64,000 nucleotides of DNA from Campylobacter concisus. Lineage in GTDB: Bacteria; Campylobacterota; Campylobacteria; Campylobacterales; Campylobacteraceae. The DNA is taken from contig NZ_PPAF01000008.1 of NCBI RefSeq assembly GCF_002913045.1, positions 62,001 to 126,000 on the forward strand, written 5' to 3'. A program made the translations under genes and the position numbers. The notes below the pieces were generated by a model. It had not been told where the DNA came from, did not search any database, and saw only the letters and a list, made by a program, of their open reading frames with translations. Positions 8,621-17,456 of this stretch are shown piece after piece. The stretch's first letter is position 1; each line of letters opens with the position of its first letter.

Positions 8621-9948
8621 CTATCTCCCATACAACCTGAAATTTTATCAACACTAAAAGGATCATCGACCTTCCAACTACTTGAATACTTCTTAATGCT
8701 ATTTTTTAATGCGTCCACTAGATAATTCACATCTTCTAGTGTATGCGTATAGTGAAGTCCAGCTCTGACCCAACCTGGCTTGCGAGTAAAGAGTGAGTCC
8801 TCTTTTAAATGAAGCAGATCATGTCCATATGGCCCAGCGCAAGAACACCCTGCACGCGTTTGAATGCCATATTCTTTGCTTAAAACTTTGGCTAGTTCAT
8901 AAGGCGAAACACCAGTCACGTTAAAAGAAAATATCGGCAAACGCTTTGCATTATTTGGATGATAGCAGGTAAGCTCAGGAATTTCTGCTAGTCTTTTTTC
9001 CAAATACTCTCCAAGCTCGCTCTCGTTTTCATATATTGCCTCAAATCCTATCTCATTTCTTAGTCTATAAGCCAAATTTGCCCTTATAAGTCCTAAAATA
9101 GGCGGCGTACCGGCCTCCTCTAGCTGTTCACTATCTTTTACAAATATAGCATAGTTTTTGCTAACATAACTTACCGTTCCACCACCAGCAAATGTCGGCT
9201 CATCTGAGTTTGCAAGTATCTTTTTTATAGCAAGAAGCCCACAACTTCCTACTCCACCAAGCAGTTTATGTGGCGATAAAAAAAGAGCATCAAAATAGTC
9301 ACAGTCAATATTTCCATAAGCGCTAAAGCTTGCAGCATCAAATGCCACAATGCCACCATAAGATTTTATAAGAGTATAAATTTTTCTATAATCGCTCAAA
9401 ACCCCAGTCACATTTGAAGCCACGCTAAAAGTTGCGATAATCTCACGACCAACATTTATCCTTAAAATTTGCTCCAAATGATTAAAGTCGATCCCTCCAT
9501 TTTTATCAAGCCTGATATGCTCAACCTCACAAAGGGCTTGCCTAAAGCTTATCTCATTTGAATGATGCTCGTAAGGCCCAAGTACTACAAGCGGAGAATT
9601 TTCATTTGGCTTTAACGCATATCTTTTTTTTAATGCTGGCGGTGCATAAATTCCTAAAATTTCTTGAAATTTCTTTATCGCACCGGTAGCTCCATTGCCA
9701 CAAGTAAAAAGATAAAAGCTCTCATCAAGTCCTAGTAAGCTTTTTAATTCACGTCTTGAATCTTCATAAATTTGAGCAGTTTTATAAGCATTTGATGAGC
9801 TGATAGAGTGCGTATTTGCGTATGTTTGGAGTATTTTTGCCATCTCATCTTCGATAGGTTTATAAGCTAGCCCTGAAGCTGTAAAGTCAAAATAATAAAT
9901 GCCATTTTTTAAAATTATATTTTCTCTAATATGCTCTAAATTTACCAA
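8617..9948 (-). CDS. Class V aminotransferase-fold PLP enzyme, cysteine desulfurase-like (paralogue 2)
   Basis: 443-aa paralogue of the protein at 5930-7207. They align without large gaps from the first residue; shared blocks include TASGLAYKPIEDE, ALFLSPHKLLGGVGSCGLL and GIQTRAGC. PLP lysine is K228, ring aspartate D204, and the C-terminal pair is C368/C370 in RAGCSCAGPYGH. It carries a C-terminal extension of about 15-20 residues that paralogue 1 lacks. The start is a TTG (9948) with AAGGG about eight bases upstream. First gene of the operon with thiD and thiE; a TATAAT on the same strand at 9975-9980 is its likely -10. C. jejuni has a similar gene beside flgS (recalled). Confidence 0.83.
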   Translation of the reverse strand: MVNLEHIRENIILKNGIYYFDFTASGLAYKPIEDEMAKILQTYANTHSISSSNAYKTAQIYEDSRRELKSLLGLDESFYLFTCGNGATGAIKKFQEILGIYAPPALKKRYALKPNENSPLVVLGPYEHHSNEISFRQALCEVEHIRLDKNGGIDFNHLEQILRINVGREIIATFSVASNVTGVLSDYRKIYTLIKSYGGIVAFDAASFSAYGNIDCDYFDALFLSPHKLLGGVGSCGLLAIKKILANSDEPTFAGGGTVSYVSKNYAIFVKDSEQLEEAGTPPILGLIRANLAYRLRNEIGFEAIYENESELGEYLEKRLAEIPELTCYHPNNAKRLPIFSFNVTGVSPYELAKVLSKEYGIQTRAGCSCAGPYGHDLLHLKEDSLFTRKPGWVRAGLHYTHTLEDVNYLVDALKNSIKKYSSSWKVDDPFSVDKISGCMGDR

Positions 9949-9974
9949 ACCACAACCCTTGTTTTTTGCGTAGC

Positions 9975-9980
9975 ATTATA
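9975..9980 (-). promoter_or_regulatory. Probable -10 element for the class V enzyme / thiD / thiE operon
   Basis: TATAAT on the minus strand, 27 bp before the TTG start at 9948, in the 110-bp divergent gap with the DUF234-type gene. Position and sequence fit a sigma-70 promoter. No thiamine (TPP) riboswitch fold is evident in this short leader. Confidence 0.5.
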
Positions 9981-9997
9981 GATTACTTTAGCTAAAA

Positions 9998-10003
9998 TAT
10001 ACT
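9998..10003 (+). promoter_or_regulatory. Probable -10 element for the DUF234-flgS operon
   Basis: TATACT within an AT-rich stretch (TAAAATATACT) on the plus strand, in the divergent gap at 9949-10058. It would start transcription around 10010, just ahead of the AAAGGAG at 10017-10023. I see no convincing sigma-54 or sigma-28 motif here. Confidence 0.4.
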
Positions 10004-10058
10004 ACAATGCCCAAATAAAGGAGCCAATATAAAAGCTTTAAAATTAACATTTGAGCGA

Positions 10059-10895
10059 ATGAAACACCTTGATATAAATGAACTTATTAAATTTCATCTC
10101 GTCTTTGATGAGTTTGATTTAAAGCACTCATACTATGATGTTTTTGAAGCGATCGAGGCTGAAATTTTAAACAACTTCTTAGCTTTGATGCCAAAATTTT
10201 ACTTCGAATCCGATACAAACGATGCTATAAAATCTGCCCTCATAAAACTTGCGCGAAGTGATAGAAAAAAATTTAACGTACATAAAATTTTACCTCAAAG
10301 CCTAGCTAGCAAAGTCTATGCAAAGCTTTTTGAAAAGAATTTTTTACTGCTTGAAAAAAGTAGAGAAGTTTTACCAAAAAGATCAAAAAACCAAATGCTA
10401 AAAAAAGAAGAAAGAGGCTATAAAATTGAGGATAAAATACATTTTAATAGCCATTTTTCAAGGTTTTGGTTTAGATTTATAGAGCCAAATTTAAGCTTGC
10501 TAAAAGCTGGTAAAAATGATGAAATTTTAGCCATCATAAAAAAGGAATTTGACGAATATGCAAGCCTTGGATTTGAAATTTTATGCGGTGAGCTTATGGC
10601 AAAAAAATTTCTGATTAATGGCATATTTTTAAGTAGCTTTTGGAGCAAAAACATAGAGCTTGATATGCTATTAAATATAGGTGGCAAGATCATAGTCGGC
10701 GAGGCAAAATATAAAGAGAGAAAGGTTTGTAAAAACGTGCTAAATTTACTATTAAAAAAATGCGAAAAACTAAATATCAAGCCAGATATTATTGCTCTTT
10801 TTTCAAAGAGTGGATTTAGTAGCGAGCTAAGAAATCTAAAGGATGAAAGGCTAAGACTTTATGAAATTAGCGATTTTGAGGAACTTTTAAAATGA
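10059..10895 (+). CDS. DUF234-type protein without ATPase domain
   Basis: 278 aa, function unknown. The C-terminal half (about 165-278) resembles the DUF234 domain found at the end of archaeal-type ATPases, with a nuclease-like core: ELDMLL near 208 and GEAKYKERKV near 220 (spaced Asp, Glu and Lys). The N-terminal half is mostly helical and has no Walker motifs, so the usual AAA domain is absent. The gene overlaps flgS by 4 bp and must be co-expressed with it. Start uncertain: ATG 10059 has no good ribosome site, while AAAGGAG at 10017-10023 stands five bases before an in-frame ATA at 10029, which would add ten residues. Confidence 0.75.
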   Translation: MKHLDINELIKFHLVFDEFDLKHSYYDVFEAIEAEILNNFLALMPKFYFESDTNDAIKSALIKLARSDRKKFNVHKILPQSLASKVYAKLFEKNFLLLEKSREVLPKRSKNQMLKKEERGYKIEDKIHFNSHFSRFWFRFIEPNLSLLKAGKNDEILAIIKKEFDEYASLGFEILCGELMAKKFLINGIFLSSFWSKNIELDMLLNIGGKIIVGEAKYKERKVCKNVLNLLLKKCEKLNIKPDIIALFSKSGFSSELRNLKDERLRLYEISDFEELLK

Positions 10896-11875
10896 ACGAA
10901 CACGATATCCAAGCTGGCTTAAAAAGCCTGATAGAGCAGACTTATCTGATAGAAAACGAATATAAAAATTTAACATCATCTTACGCAAACTTGCAAAATT
11001 TCATTAAAGATATTGTGGAAATTCTGCCAAATGCTATCTGGGTGTTAGATGAGAATGATGAGATCTTTTTACAAAACTCAGAAGCAGTAAGACTTGGTAA
11101 AATTTTTAAAGAGATACCAAAAAAAGAGGGCGAGATAAATGTAGATGGGCAAATTTATCTTTTTAAAACAAGCTCTAAAGACAATAAACTAATAATCTCT
11201 GCAACAAACATAACAGTAGAAAAACGCACCGAGCGCCTTGCCTCTATGGGCCAAGTAGCAGCTCACCTAGCCCACGAGATCAGAAATCCAGTAGGCTCTA
11301 TCTCGCTTTTAGCTTCAACTCTACTTAAAAGAGCTGATGAGCGCACAAAGCCTATCGTAAATCAAATACAAAAAGCTACATGGCGAGTCGAACGCATAAT
11401 CAAAGCCACTCTACTTTTCACAAAAGGCCTTAACATAAATGCACAAATTTTTGACTTTTCGCAGCTTAAAAAAGAGTGCGAAGAGGCTATAAATTTTTAC
11501 GACTATTCAAAGGATATTAAATTTAGCCTAGAATTTCCAGATGGCAAATATATGGGCGACCTTGATCTACTAGCCATTGTCTTTCAAAATATTTTATTTA
11601 ACGCCATTGATGCCATTGAAGAGAGCGATGATGATGAAGGAGAGATCATTTTAAGCTATGAAAAAACACCAAGTGAGCATAAATTTATCATTTATGATAG
11701 TGGCGAGCCTATCAAAGACAAAGCCATAGTTTTTGAGCCGTTTAAAAGTAGCAAGCTAAAAGGAAACGGCCTTGGACTGCACCTTTGCTTGCAGATCATA
11801 GAGGCTCACAAAGGCAGTATCGAGATCACACTAAATCCAAAAACATTTTGCATAAATTTACCAATAAAGGAGTAA
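10892..11875 (+). CDS. flgS: Flagellar sensor histidine kinase FlgS
   Basis: Soluble kinase of the FlgSR two-component system; in Campylobacter it phosphorylates FlgR to switch on sigma-54 flagellar genes after the export apparatus and MS ring are built. The 327-aa protein has no membrane segment. A small PAS-like region lies at about 35-108, the phospho-accepting H128 in LAHEIRNP, an N-box NILFNAIDAIEES near 230, and the G-box GNGLGLHLCLQII near the end. The start overlaps the preceding gene by 4 bp. Its neighbours match those of flgS in C. jejuni (a class V aminotransferase and a DUF234-like gene; recalled), which supports the name over other kinases. Confidence 0.88.
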   Translation: MNEHDIQAGLKSLIEQTYLIENEYKNLTSSYANLQNFIKDIVEILPNAIWVLDENDEIFLQNSEAVRLGKIFKEIPKKEGEINVDGQIYLFKTSSKDNKLIISATNITVEKRTERLASMGQVAAHLAHEIRNPVGSISLLASTLLKRADERTKPIVNQIQKATWRVERIIKATLLFTKGLNINAQIFDFSQLKKECEEAINFYDYSKDIKFSLEFPDGKYMGDLDLLAIVFQNILFNAIDAIEESDDDEGEIILSYEKTPSEHKFIIYDSGEPIKDKAIVFEPFKSSKLKGNGLGLHLCLQIIEAHKGSIEITLNPKTFCINLPIKE

Positions 11876-11877
11876 GA

Positions 11878-12540
11878 ATGAACATACAAAACGAACTTGA
11901 GGCTTTTAAAAAATCTCTTCAAACGCTTGATTTAAGAGAAATTTCAAACGATGGAGCAAAAAACGTTGCATTTATCTGTATCGATATGATAGAAGCATTT
12001 GCTGGAAGTGGTGCGCTCGCTAGTCAAAGAGTGGCCGCCTTATCAAAAGGGATCGCGACACTTTTTGATAGAGCGTGGAGAGATTTTGGCTTTAGAAATT
12101 TTATCCTTATAGAAGATAGGCACACCAGTGATTCAAAAGAATTTGAGAACTTTTTGCCACATGCCATACTTGATACAAATGAGATAAAAACCGTAAAAGA
12201 GATAGAAAATCTAAGCTTTTTTAAAGAGTTCAAGACATTTTATAAAAACTCTTTAAGCATTGCGTTTAATAAAGAATTTGAGAAATTTTTAGAACAAAAT
12301 CCACAAATTGACACTTTTGTTATTACTGGAGATTGCACTGATATGTGCGTTTATCAGTGCGTTAGTTATCTTAAACTACGAGCCAATGAATATAATAAAA
12401 AAGCAAGAGTTATCGTGCCGTTTGATCTTACGCAAACATATGACATACCAGGACACAATGGCGATTTTTACCACGAGATGTTTTCTCTTCATATGAAGCT
12501 AGCACTTGGCGCTGATGTGGTAAAGAGTATTAGATTTTAA
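11878..12540 (+). CDS. Isochorismatase-family cysteine hydrolase
   Basis: 220-aa alpha/beta hydrolase of the nicotinamidase/isochorismatase group. The likely catalytic triad is D36 (FICIDMIEAF), K123 (TFYKNSLSAF-like TFYKNS) and C157 (TGDCTDMCVYQ). LIEDRHTSDSKEF fits the metal-site region of nicotinamidases, so NAD salvage is a reasonable guess, not proven. The start chosen is ATG 11878, with AAAGGAG five bases upstream and only two bases after the flgS stop; a longer frame from 11785 would run inside flgS and is unlikely. Its 3' end overlaps the convergent gene at 12537 by four bases. Confidence 0.85.
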   Translation: MNIQNELEAFKKSLQTLDLREISNDGAKNVAFICIDMIEAFAGSGALASQRVAALSKGIATLFDRAWRDFGFRNFILIEDRHTSDSKEFENFLPHAILDTNEIKTVKEIENLSFFKEFKTFYKNSLSIAFNKEFEKFLEQNPQIDTFVITGDCTDMCVYQCVSYLKLRANEYNKKARVIVPFDLTQTYDIPGHNGDFYHEMFSLHMKLALGADVVKSIRF

Positions 12541-13211
12541 AGCTTACTTGAAATATTTATGAGCCTATTTAGCTCATCAAATTTAAAACTAAGCTCGTTT
12601 TTACTCACTACGATCTCATTAGGACTTTCGCTAAATTTTATATCGCAGCTTAGCAAAAGTCCTTTTATAAAGATTTTGTGATCTAGCTCGTAGCTACTTA
12701 TACACTCATTTACTATGCTCAAAAGCTCATTTGCTAGCACTGGCTCCTCAAAGACCACATCTGATCTAAAAGCCACATACGCCGCTCCGCCCTCGTACTC
12801 TATCCTATAATAATTTTGCTCATCAAAAGTGGTGCAAAGAACCATGCTAATCGTGTAACCATTAAAATTTTCATCCAGCTCAAATCGTGGCGTGCTAAAT
12901 GCGCTAAGTCCAAATTTCTCGCCAAACTCACGTGCTTTATTTGCAAGCTTGAGCAACTGCTCATCAAAGCCATTTATATTTTCATAACCCCAAAGCCACG
13001 TATTTGACGATAAGCTTTCAGAACCAATAAACTGTATGTCAAACTCACGCTCATCAAAGTAAATTTTACCACTATCAAAATCAACCTGCCAGTTGCTACC
13101 TTCAACAAGTAGCTTAAATGCACGTTTTTGAAGTAATGTCGCTTTGCCAACACATGCGCTAAAAAGCTCGCTCCAGTTACTTTTATCTACGCCAAGCTTA
13201 TCTAAAAACAT
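12537..13211 (-). CDS. Uncharacterised protein, DUF6882-like
   Basis: 224 aa, no signal peptide or membrane segment. The section WQVDFDSGKIYFDEREFDI (about 40-60) followed by IGSESLSSNTWLWGYENING (about 63-82) looks like the DUF6882 pattern, in which a substrate is unknown. This is a match by eye. The gene ends convergent with the cysteine hydrolase and starts 15 bp downstream of the dnaE stop, so it is probably transcribed with dnaE. No function can be assigned. Confidence 0.78.
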   Translation of the reverse strand: MFLDKLGVDKSNWSELFSACVGKATLLQKRAFKLLVEGSNWQVDFDSGKIYFDEREFDIQFIGSESLSSNTWLWGYENINGFDEQLLKLANKAREFGEKFGLSAFSTPRFELDENFNGYTISMVLCTTFDEQNYYRIEYEGGAAYVAFRSDVVFEEPVLANELLSIVNECISSYELDHKIFIKGLLLSCDIKFSESPNEIVVSKNELSFKFDELNRLINISSKL

Positions 13212-13226
13212 CGCTTCACCAAGGTC

Positions 13227-16200
13227 TTAGCAAGCTATTGCTTGAAGTGCTTTTTCTTTAAAGCTGTCATTTACAACAAATTTTGTCTTATAGACAAAAA
13301 TTTGAGCCGTACTTTCATTTTTTATCTTAATAACAAGACGTTTATCGTTGTTTGTGCCACTTTTTATATGTTCGTTATAGCCAAGATTATAAAGGCTAGT
13401 TATCTTATCTTTGCTAAGCTCACTAAGGCATAAAAGTACCTCTAGCTCAGCATACTCTCTTGCTTTTTGAGGGGCGCTCACCTCTTCATTTTTAGAAAAT
13501 TTAGAGTTTTGTTTTAGCTTTCTTGTTTTAAAGTCTAAATTTTGCGCATCTTCTAGGCTATAAACCTCGTTTAAATTTGTCCTTACAAATTGATCATCTT
13601 TTGTGATATTTATCCTAAAAGCATAAGGCAGGTCGCGCTTTGCTTCATCTTTTACTATATCTTCGATGTTGCCAAGCTCTCTTTCAAAGACTGCGATCTC
13701 GATGTTGCCGTGAAAATCAAGCACGTTTATAGTGCCCATTTTCTTGCCACTTTTGGTTATCCTTGTGCTAAAGTCTTCGATCTTGCCAACGACTAAAATT
13801 TCAGCGCTTTGCGGCAAGCTCTCAAATTCTGAGCTTAGAGTGTATTTTATCTTGTTGATCTCGTCTTTATAATCATCAAGCGGGTGGCCTGAGAGGTAGA
13901 TACCAACGCTCTCTTGCTCAAATTTTAAAATTTGCTTGATGTCAAATTCGTCATTTATCGTGACAAAATTTATCTTCACATCGTTCATGCTCTCATCTTC
14001 GCCAAATAAGCTCTCAACTGCATTTTTACGGATCTGAGCAGCACTCTTGCAAGCTTCTATGATATTTTCTACATTTTGCATAAGCATCTTACGACTAAAG
14101 CCAAACTCATCAAAGCAACCAGCTTTTATAAGGCTTTCAAAGACCTTTTTATTCACTTTAAATGGATCGATCCTTGAGACAAAGTCGTCCATACTCTTAA
14201 ACTCACCATTTGCTTCACGCTCAGTGATAATGTTTTCAATAGCCGCTCCACCAACACCTTTAATCGCCCCAAGCCCAAAGATAATGCCGTCATGATCGCC
14301 ATTTTTAACAACGCTAAATTCTTTAGCTGATTTGTTGATAGATGGTGGCAAAGTGTCTATATTTATGCGTTTTATCTCATCAATATAGCGAACGATCTTA
14401 TCGACGTTGCTCTCCTCGCTTGTTAAAAGTGCCGCCATAAATTCAGCCGGATAGTAAGCCTTAAGATAAGCAGTTTGAAAGGTGACATAAGCGTAAGCTG
14501 CGGAGTGAGATTTATTAAAACCATATCCTGCAAATTTTACAATTAGCTCGAAAAGATCGTCTGCTTTTTGTCCATTTAACCCTTTTGCCTCAGCACCTTT
14601 TACAAACTCACCCTTTAGTCTGTCCATCTCTTCTTTAATCTTTTTACCCATCGCACGGCGCACAAGGTCCGCCCCACCAAGGCTAAAGCCGCCTATGGCT
14701 TGAACGATTTGCATAACTTGTTCTTGATAGACGATGACACCGTATGTTGGCGCGAGGATTGGCTCAAGCTCTTTAAATGAGTAGGTTATCTCTGCCTCGC
14801 CATGTTTTCTTTTGACAAAGTCATCAAGCATGCCACTCTCCATCGGTCCTGGGCGGTAGAGCGCTAGCATCGCGACGATATCCTCAAAGCAGTCTGGACG
14901 CAAGCTAGTTCCTAGCTTTCTCATGCCCTCGCCCTCGATTTGGAAAATTCCTATCGCTTGGCCGCTTTGTATCATTTTATAAACATTAGAATCGTTTTTA
15001 TCGATCTGCTCCCAAATGATATCCTTGCCAGTTCGTTGTTTTACCAGCTTTATGGCATTATCGATAACCGTTAGTGTTTTTAGTCCAAGAAAGTCGAATT
15101 TAATTAAATCCACATCCTCAAGATACTTAAGGCTATACTGTGTAACATAGCGATCTTCTGGGCTGTTTGGCTGACGAAATAGCGGAGTTTTATTCCACAG
15201 CTCCTCATTTGAGATAACGACACCTGCTGCGTGCTGACCGGCGTTTCTATTTAGCCCCTCAAGATCAAGTGCAAATTTCCAAATTTTAGCTGCCTTTGGA
15301 TTTTGGCTGATGAGCTCAGCTATCTTTGGCTCTTTTTCATAAGCATCTTTTAGCGTAATACCAAGTTCATCAGGTATTAGCTTTGCCATCGCATCGGCTT
15401 CGGCGTAAGGCATATCACAAACCCTAGCAACATCTCTTATAACACCTTTTGCGAGCAGTTTACCAAATGTAATAACGCCAGCAACGTTAAATTTTCCATA
15501 TTTTTGCGTAACATAGTCGATGATCTCGCCACGCCTACTTTGGCAAAAATCCACGTCTATATCTGGCATGCTGACACGCTCTGGGTTTAGAAACCTCTCA
15601 AAAAGTAGGTTGTATGGGATAGGATCAAGGTCGGTGATCTTTAGCGAGTAAGCGACCAAGCTACCAGCCGCAGAACCACGTCCTGGACCAACTGGCACAC
15701 CTCTACTTTTAGCCTCATTTATGAAGTCCCAAACTATCATCATATAGCCTGGGAAATTCATTTTATTTATGATGCCAATCTCTATCTCAAGACGCTTTTT
15801 GTATTCGTCATGTAAATTTTCAGGGACAAATTTTAGCCTCTCTTCAAGCCCCTTTCTACATTCATATTCAAAAAATACAGCATCATTTTTAAAACTATAT
15901 CTATTTTCAGGCTCTGGAAGTGTTAAATTTCTCTCTTTGGCATACTCAAGTGTAAATTTAAAATTTGGAGGAGTTGGGTTGCCAAGCTTGATCTCAAGAT
16001 TGCACTTATTCACGATCTCTTGGGTATTTTCTATCACTTCAGGGATATCTAAAAATAGCTCACTCATCTGCTCTTTGCTTTTTACAAAAAACTCATGAAC
16101 GCTGTGGCGAAGTCGGTTTGGATCATCTAAAGTTTTGTTCATCGCGATACACATAAAAACCTCATGCGCGTCGGCTCGCTCTTTAAAAGTGTAGTGAGTA

Positions 16201-16844
16201 TCGTTTGTGGCGATGACCTTTATGCCAGTCTCTTTGGCGATGCGTAAAATATCATCATCAATACGTTTTTGATCGCCGATGCCGTGACGCATGATCTCAA
16301 GATAAAAGTCATCTCCAAAAATTTCTTTATACTCAAGTGCGACCTCTTTTGCTCTCTCGTAGCCTTTAGCGCCAAATTTCACATTACGGTCACTTAAATT
16401 TAGATGCCAACTCACCTCGCCCTGCAAGCAAGCAGAGCTACAAACCAAGCCCTCGCTGTGCTCTTTTAAAATTTTTTTATTGATACGAGGATAGTAGTAA
16501 AAGCCCTCGATGTAGCTCATGGAGCTAAGATACATTAAATTTTTATAGCCAGTCTCGTTTTTGGCGATTAGTATGAGGTGAAAACGCTGCTTGGTGCTCT
16601 TATCATCAAGCTGCTCGCCGTTATGCACGTAAGCTTCGATGCCAATTAGTGGTTTTATCCCCTCTTTTTTCATCGCTTTGTAAAAATCTATCGCTCCAAA
16701 CATATTGCCGTGATCAGTAATCGCTGCTGCTGTGTCGCCTCTATCATGAAGCACATGAGCTAGCTCTTTTATCTTGTTCGCTCCGTCAAGCAGGGAGTAT
16801 TCGGTGTGTAAATGTAGGTGCGTAAAGTTAGATTTTTCACTCAT
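13227..16844 (-). CDS. dnaE: DNA polymerase III alpha subunit DnaE
   Basis: Replicative polymerase, 1205 aa. The N-terminal PHP domain begins with HLHLHTEYSLLDGANK (residues 9-24). The polymerase core carries GPGRGSAAGSLVAY and PDIDVDF with the paired catalytic aspartates near 430, and a third Asp in KFDFLGLKTL. The fingers and HhH segment contain NAGQHAAGVVIS and GYGFNKSHSAAYA. A C-terminal OB-fold (about 990-1070, EILVVGKIEDF) precedes a short tail. ATG follows GGAT by a few bases. Read with the DUF6882-like gene downstream; upstream is a long non-coding stretch. Confidence 0.95.
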   Translation of the reverse strand: MSEKSNFTHLHLHTEYSLLDGANKIKELAHVLHDRGDTAAAITDHGNMFGAIDFYKAMKKEGIKPLIGIEAYVHNGEQLDDKSTKQRFHLILIAKNETGYKNLMYLSSMSYIEGFYYYPRINKKILKEHSEGLVCSSACLQGEVSWHLNLSDRNVKFGAKGYERAKEVALEYKEIFGDDFYLEIMRHGIGDQKRIDDDILRIAKETGIKVIATNDTHYTFKERADAHEVFMCIAMNKTLDDPNRLRHSVHEFFVKSKEQMSELFLDIPEVIENTQEIVNKCNLEIKLGNPTPPNFKFTLEYAKERNLTLPEPENRYSFKNDAVFFEYECRKGLEERLKFVPENLHDEYKKRLEIEIGIINKMNFPGYMMIVWDFINEAKSRGVPVGPGRGSAAGSLVAYSLKITDLDPIPYNLLFERFLNPERVSMPDIDVDFCQSRRGEIIDYVTQKYGKFNVAGVITFGKLLAKGVIRDVARVCDMPYAEADAMAKLIPDELGITLKDAYEKEPKIAELISQNPKAAKIWKFALDLEGLNRNAGQHAAGVVISNEELWNKTPLFRQPNSPEDRYVTQYSLKYLEDVDLIKFDFLGLKTLTVIDNAIKLVKQRTGKDIIWEQIDKNDSNVYKMIQSGQAIGIFQIEGEGMRKLGTSLRPDCFEDIVAMLALYRPGPMESGMLDDFVKRKHGEAEITYSFKELEPILAPTYGVIVYQEQVMQIVQAIGGFSLGGADLVRRAMGKKIKEEMDRLKGEFVKGAEAKGLNGQKADDLFELIVKFAGYGFNKSHSAAYAYVTFQTAYLKAYYPAEFMAALLTSEESNVDKIVRYIDEIKRINIDTLPPSINKSAKEFSVVKNGDHDGIIFGLGAIKGVGGAAIENIITEREANGEFKSMDDFVSRIDPFKVNKKVFESLIKAGCFDEFGFSRKMLMQNVENIIEACKSAAQIRKNAVESLFGEDESMNDVKINFVTINDEFDIKQILKFEQESVGIYLSGHPLDDYKDEINKIKYTLSSEFESLPQSAEILVVGKIEDFSTRITKSGKKMGTINVLDFHGNIEIAVFERELGNIEDIVKDEAKRDLPYAFRINITKDDQFVRTNLNEVYSLEDAQNLDFKTRKLKQNSKFSKNEEVSAPQKAREYAELEVLLCLSELSKDKITSLYNLGYNEHIKSGTNNDKRLVIKIKNESTAQIFVYKTKFVVNDSFKEKALQAIAC

Positions 16845-17012
16845 TTTTTATCCTTTTTTAATGAGTGGATTTTACAAAATTTTGGCTAATAAGGTGCTTG
16901 ATGAAATCTTAATGGGAGCTTTAAAATTTATATAATTTGTAGTTTGTGGCTAAGAACGAAGCGCGCTGCCATCTGACGCACTATGCTATTAAGGTCTTGT
17001 AAATTTTAAACT

Positions 17013-17100
17013 AGTAATTTCGGCTCTAAAATTTGAGCTAAGCGGTCAGTGAAGCCAAAATTTAGTAGTCAATTCTTGCGAGTGAATGGAATTTTAAAAT
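17013..17100 (+). repeat. 88-bp intergenic direct repeat, copy 1
   Basis: Starts AGTAATTTCGGCTCTAAAAT and ends GGAATTTTAAAAT. It matches the copy at 17324-17411 at 82 of 88 positions by eye, in the same orientation. It contains GCTC...GAGC and a GGCTTCACTGACCGCTTA segment on the minus strand. No open frame spans it. It is probably a dispersed intergenic element of this species (inference). Confidence 0.85.
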
Positions 17101-17174
17101 TTGCAAAAATAGTAAAATTCTATTTTTGAAATCCAGATTTTAAATTTATAAATTCTTTTATTCAAAAGGGAGAC

Positions 17175-17205
17175 AAGGGGACTCGAATTACGAGGCCGTC
17201 CCCTT
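17175..17205. other. Inverted repeat with G/C-rich stem between the two 88-bp repeats
   Basis: AAGGGGAC at 17175-17182 pairs perfectly with GTCCCCTT at 17198-17205 around a 15-base loop. Flanking AAAAGGG and CCCCCTTTTT runs could extend the structure. The G/C runs are very unlike the AT-rich surroundings, suggesting a structured RNA or repeat core rather than coding DNA. Confidence 0.6.
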
Positions 17206-17248
17206 ATCCCCCTTTTTAAATCCCCCAAACCCCTCGCACGTTCAAGGT

Positions 17249-17277
17249 GCATGCAATGGTGCTGGCGCACTGCATGC
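17249..17277. other. Strong bulged hairpin in non-coding region
   Basis: GCATGCA (17249-17255) pairs with TGCATGC (17271-17277), and inside it GTGC pairs with GCAC across a TGGC tetraloop; only an ATG bulge interrupts the eleven-pair stem. It lies between the two 88-bp repeats in a 612-bp gene-free region (16845-17456). No T-run follows, so it does not look like a simple terminator. Confidence 0.6.
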
Positions 17278-17323
17278 GTTCTATTCAAAAAAGCCTCCCT
17301 CGAATTTTAAAATTTCGTAAACA

Positions 17324-17411
17324 AGTAATTTCGGCTCTAAAAGTTGAGTTAAGCGGTCAGTGAAGCCAAAATTTAGTAATCATTTCTTTAGAGTGAATGG
17401 AATTTTAAAAT
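17324..17411 (+). repeat. 88-bp intergenic direct repeat, copy 2
   Basis: Second copy of the element at 17013-17100, offset by 311 bp, with six substitutions and no gaps. It ends 22 bp before the terminator stem of the universal stress protein gene. The shared orientation and equal length point to duplication of one unit together with the intervening hairpin segment. Confidence 0.85.
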
Positions 17412-17432
17412 CTATAAAGTGAAAAAGAATTA

Positions 17433-17454
17433 GATCGCGGACTAAGCCGCAATC
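17433..17454 (-). terminator. Rho-independent terminator after the universal stress protein gene
   Basis: On the minus strand GATTGCGG pairs with CCGCGATC (one G-U pair) around loop CTTAGT, followed by TAATTCTTTTTC. It begins three bases after the stop codon, so it ends the purD-to-usp operon. Confidence 0.8.
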
Positions 17455-17456
17455 CA

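Noticed and set aside
11785-11877. Longer start for the cysteine hydrolase inside flgS
   Set aside because: ATG 11878 has AAAGGAG and the protein fold starts there; the upstream residues are flgS read in another frame.
17094-17288. 64-codon minus-strand open frame between the 88-bp repeats
   Set aside because: It lies over the hairpin-rich repeat core, has no ribosome site and no recognisable protein pattern.
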